Source of the DNA: Anaerolineales bacterium UBA4823
Lineage (GTDB): Bacteria; Chloroflexota; Anaerolineae; Anaerolineales; UBA4823
DNA: 7,659 nt
Direction: 5' to 3'
Assembly: GCA_002402275.1 (NCBI GenBank)
Contig: DHFN01000160.1
Location: 1,085-8,743, forward strand
Below, piece by piece: positions 5,580-7,659 of this stretch; position 1 is the stretch's first letter; each line of letters starts with the position of its first letter. The notes beneath the pieces are model-generated. The model saw only the letters and a list, made by a program, of their open reading frames with translations. It was not told the origin of the DNA and searched no databases. The position numbers and the translations under genes are program-made.

Positions 5580-6101
5580 TCACTCATTTTCACCTGACAA
5601 ATCCTTCATCCATTGTAAGTGCTCGGCATAGTGGTGAGCAGTTCCATCAACCAAGACATTCGCCACGGTTGGACGATCTTCGGCTGGAGCTTTTTCTTCC
5701 CATTCCTCGTGATAAGGTTTTTGCAATTCTGCTTCGCTGCACTGACTCAAGAGACCCATCAATTGGTGATGAGTTTCCTGTAATTGGGCAAGAACTTCTT
5801 GCAAAGGCATTCCTTTTGTCTGTTGATAAATCACTGCATTGATAGCATCAATTGAGCCATTTCGATATAGGGATTCTTCGATACCCAGGTCTATATAACA
5901 AGGTTCACCACGCAAATACGAAATCGCCCAATGTTCCCAGCGGTTAATGTGAATTAGATGGTCTTTGACCGTCCACCCTTGCGGGTCGTGGATAGCAGTA
6001 AGTTGGTCTCCTGTCAAACTAGCTATCCATCCTGTGAGAGCAGCCCAATTTCTCTCAATCTCAAACATTAATTCGGACTTACTTAAAACATTTGGATTCA
6101 T
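5580..6101 (-). CDS. ClbS/DfsB-type DinB-like four-helix-bundle protein
   Basis: A 173-residue protein matching the ClbS/DfsB branch of the DinB/YfiT-like superfamily, of normal length. Diagnostic stretches are GWTVKDHLIHINRWEHWA at 42-59 (H48 and H51 with W55), SIDAINAVIYQQ at 83-94 and the C-terminal GTAHHYAEHLQWM at 153-165 with three histidines. DinB-like proteins usually hold a metal through three histidines and act as small-molecule thiol transferases or hydrolases. ClbS itself protects Escherichia coli from its own colibactin, but this name covers many unstudied homologues, so a self-protection role is only a possibility. The start is supported by GGAGGGG about eight bases upstream. 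Neighbouring gaps of 137 and 152 bases suggest its own transcript. It should be cytosolic. Confidence 0.88.
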   Translation of the reverse strand: MNPNVLSKSELMFEIERNWAALTGWIASLTGDQLTAIHDPQGWTVKDHLIHINRWEHWAISYLRGEPCYIDLGIEESLYRNGSIDAINAVIYQQTKGMPLQEVLAQLQETHHQLMGLLSQCSEAELQKPYHEEWEEKAPAEDRPTVANVLVDGTAHHYAEHLQWMKDLSGENE

Positions 6102-6238
6102 TTGTTAAACCCCTCCAGTTCATTTATAAATTGCAATTGTATCGAAACTAAGGTACCTCTTTTTGTCTTCAAGATCCATCCAGTGACATTTCTAGCGCAT
6201 GACATAACGAGTGCCAATCAAAAGAATATCCTCTGTTA

Positions 6239-7132
6239 TTATCCGGTTGAAAGATGTGTTTCTAACCACGCCCGCAATGGTTCCCGAATATCAAGATCTG
6301 TCACGAGTTTCGGATCTAATGGGCGTTCTTCATAAGTAAGGCTGACCAAATCGTTGAGCGTACCGACACGTCGAGCATCTCCTATTTGAGCTTGCAGGTT
6401 GTAAGGATAGTTATATTGCGGGGGTAGAATACGAATTCTTTGCTCATCCAAAGCCGAGGTTATCAAAGCGCTCAGCAGTGCTTGGAATAGAAATATCTGA
6501 TTTCTTCTCTCTTTACATGCAATCTCTTGATATTGCCGATCATAAACAAGCTGTTCAAACAGCTCTTGCCAGCGGTTCATCAACCCTAATTGAGGACGGA
6601 TGCTGAATCCATGGGAGTTGAAATAAGCACGCAAACACTGTTGGTCTACAAATGAGTTTACAGGACGCTGTATATCTTGAACACCAAGAACACGATAGAT
6701 ACCTTTCCAGAATGCATTCAATGGCTCGTCTGGAGATAATCCAACATTGCGAAGGTGGACGGGACGGAAAGCTGCGTCAAAATCCTCCTCTAAATCATAC
6801 AATAGCGGTGGTTGAATTATCAAGCATTCTGGATCAAGCCAGATTAACGAATGAATTCCTAGGGGTGTTTGTGCTTCAGCCTTTGCACATGCGATAACTT
6901 TGTCTCCAAATGGATAATGCTGCAGCAACACTGGAACACTTAAGGAATAGATTTCTACTTGGTCTAAAGAAAGCCCCTGAAGATATTCCACCTGGGGGTC
7001 TGTTCCAAAAATCCAAAATGGGCACTCACCCATTTTCCCCCCAAAAGAACGAATGCTGTCAATTAGTAATAGGACAGCATCTTTTTCCTCCGAAGAACTG
7101 ACTTTAGTGATAAAAATTGATTGTGAATGCAT
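6239..7132 (-). CDS. GT-A-like (glycosyltransferase-fold) protein, unassigned
   Basis: A 297-residue soluble protein. The N-terminal third alternates strands and helices as in a GT-A nucleotide-sugar fold: SIFITKVSSSEEKDAVLLLIDSIRSFGG, then FWIFGTD at 39-45. HSLIWLDPECLIIQPP at 94-109 sits where such enzymes carry the DxD metal site, but here only one Asp of the pair remains (LDPE), so activity or metal use is uncertain. Conserved-looking blocks continue with AAFRPVHLRNVG (120-131), FWKGIYRVLG (141-150), FVDQQCLRAYF (161-171) and LPPQYNYPYNL (236-246). There is no signal peptide or membrane segment. The ATG at 7132 lacks a strong ribosome binding site; no better internal start is obvious. An orphan sugar-transferase-like protein is my best guess, not a secure one. 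Confidence 0.7.
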   Translation of the reverse strand: MHSQSIFITKVSSSEEKDAVLLLIDSIRSFGGKMGECPFWIFGTDPQVEYLQGLSLDQVEIYSLSVPVLLQHYPFGDKVIACAKAEAQTPLGIHSLIWLDPECLIIQPPLLYDLEEDFDAAFRPVHLRNVGLSPDEPLNAFWKGIYRVLGVQDIQRPVNSFVDQQCLRAYFNSHGFSIRPQLGLMNRWQELFEQLVYDRQYQEIACKERRNQIFLFQALLSALITSALDEQRIRILPPQYNYPYNLQAQIGDARRVGTLNDLVSLTYEERPLDPKLVTDLDIREPLRAWLETHLSTG

Positions 7133-7591
7133 GATTAGCTATTCATCTTGGTAAAGAATCATCCTCGTGTGAAAAAGCTATAGTTTTTGCTCAATCGTTA
7201 CGCCAAATGACCTTGCCCGGTATAGCCAGCGAGTCGGTCAATGATACTCTACATGTAAATTCTTTGGATTTATTAATTAATTGAATTGTAACACTCTGAT
7301 TTGAATAGTTATAGCTCTATTCACAAGAATATTATAATGAAAAACCAAATTTCGTTCCAGGCATTAATGGTAGAAGTAAACCTACGATGATATGGTTAGC
7401 TTGTTCCAGGTGAGAGACCCGTATAGCTCTATGACATAATCAATATTATTATCCATTTATGCACGGTGTTTTTCCAAATCAAACCTTTTTTTGCAATCAA
7501 CACTATCATAGCCACCATCCAGTTTGATATTTCATCTTTCTTTTGTGCTTGGGAATATAAATGTTGTACCGAACACTAAATATTTTCGATT
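7133..7591. other. AT-rich intergenic region without a supported gene
   Basis: No intact gene is visible on either strand. TATAGCTCTAT occurs twice (7310-7320 and 7422-7432) and GTTCCAGG twice (7354-7361 and 7403-7410). A 17-codon plus-strand frame begins at 7337 just inside a perfect TATAAT, without a ribosome binding site. A short minus-strand stretch near 7463-7531 reads IKLDGGYDSVDCKKRFDLEK between stops, faintly like a transposase core, but it is too short to call. Confidence 0.4.
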
Positions 7592-7659
7592 ATTCGTGAT
7601 CCTAATTCGTGGACGGTTTTTGATGCAAAGCGGAACCATCCACGAATGCTACCACGAAC
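7592..7659. repeat. Two-level inverted repeat of ATTCGTG units
   Basis: The inner arms ATTCGTGGACGGTT (7605-7618) and AACCATCCACGAAT (7634-7647) pair at 13 of 14 positions around a 15-base loop. Outer arms ATTCGTGAT (7592-7600) and ACCACGAAC (7651-7659) pair at seven of nine. The unit ATTCGTG is directly repeated on the left (7592, 7605). The window stops inside the element, so it may continue. It looks like a dispersed intergenic palindromic repeat, or one end of a larger mobile sequence. Confidence 0.6.

Noticed and set aside
5234..5842. A 202-residue plus-strand frame.
   Set aside because: It is antisense to two well supported minus-strand genes and the gap between them, with basic, low-complexity composition typical of a shadow frame.
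7395..7531. Minus-strand stretch IKLDGGYDSVDCKKRFDLEK, possible transposase scrap.
   Set aside because: It has only about 24 residues between stops, no terminal repeats of its own and no further motif; resemblance to the DGGYDS pattern alone is not enough.
1..7659. CRISPR array, tRNA, rRNA or riboswitch.
   Set aside because: No regularly spaced identical repeats, cloverleaf or recognisable conserved RNA motif was seen on either strand.

Overview
The window looks like a piece of an uncultured environmental bacterial chromosome with moderate GC. I favour Chloroflexota (Anaerolineae-like). This rests on recalled family resemblance: the 323-residue toroid-like protein, the ClbS/DinB-type bundle protein, a DUF6064-like membrane protein, and short repeats of the CTAACAA...TGCA...CCGAC type. 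There is no rRNA, tRNA or marker gene to confirm it, so the taxonomy is a guess.

The window has two halves. In the left half (1 to about 4121) every intact gene is on the plus strand. Each gene or gene pair is followed by a long imperfect inverted repeat whose ends read like integron attC core sites (RYYYAAC ... GTTRRRY). The order is: a NUDIX hydrolase (48-479), the left part of a broken site (607-722), gene debris (780-1059), a pyridoxamine-phosphate-oxidase-fold flavoprotein (1233-1688), an attC-like site with both cores perfect (1723-1815), a secreted C39-like cysteine peptidase split by a -1 frameshift (1908-2662), a second attC-like site (2684-2814), a two-gene unit of a DUF6064-like membrane protein and an isoprenylcysteine-methyltransferase-like protein (2844-4000), and a third site (3994-4121). 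Two sites keep an unpaired G in the left arm of the stem, which is the extrahelical-base signature of attC. No integrase is present, so this part is best described as a candidate cluster of attC sites lacking integrase (a CALIN), or the distal end of an integron lying to the left.

In the right half (about 4456-7132) three genes lie on the minus strand and face the array: a GT-A-like protein, a ClbS/DfsB/DinB-type four-helix-bundle protein, and an alpha/alpha-toroid-like protein. The gaps between them exceed 130 bases, so they need not form one operon. These look like resident chromosome. The last 70 bases carry a two-level inverted repeat built on ATTCGTG units.

The cassette genes do not form one pathway. 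A hydrolase, a flavoprotein, a secreted peptidase and a membrane methyltransferase pair are unrelated functions, as expected when cassettes are collected one by one.
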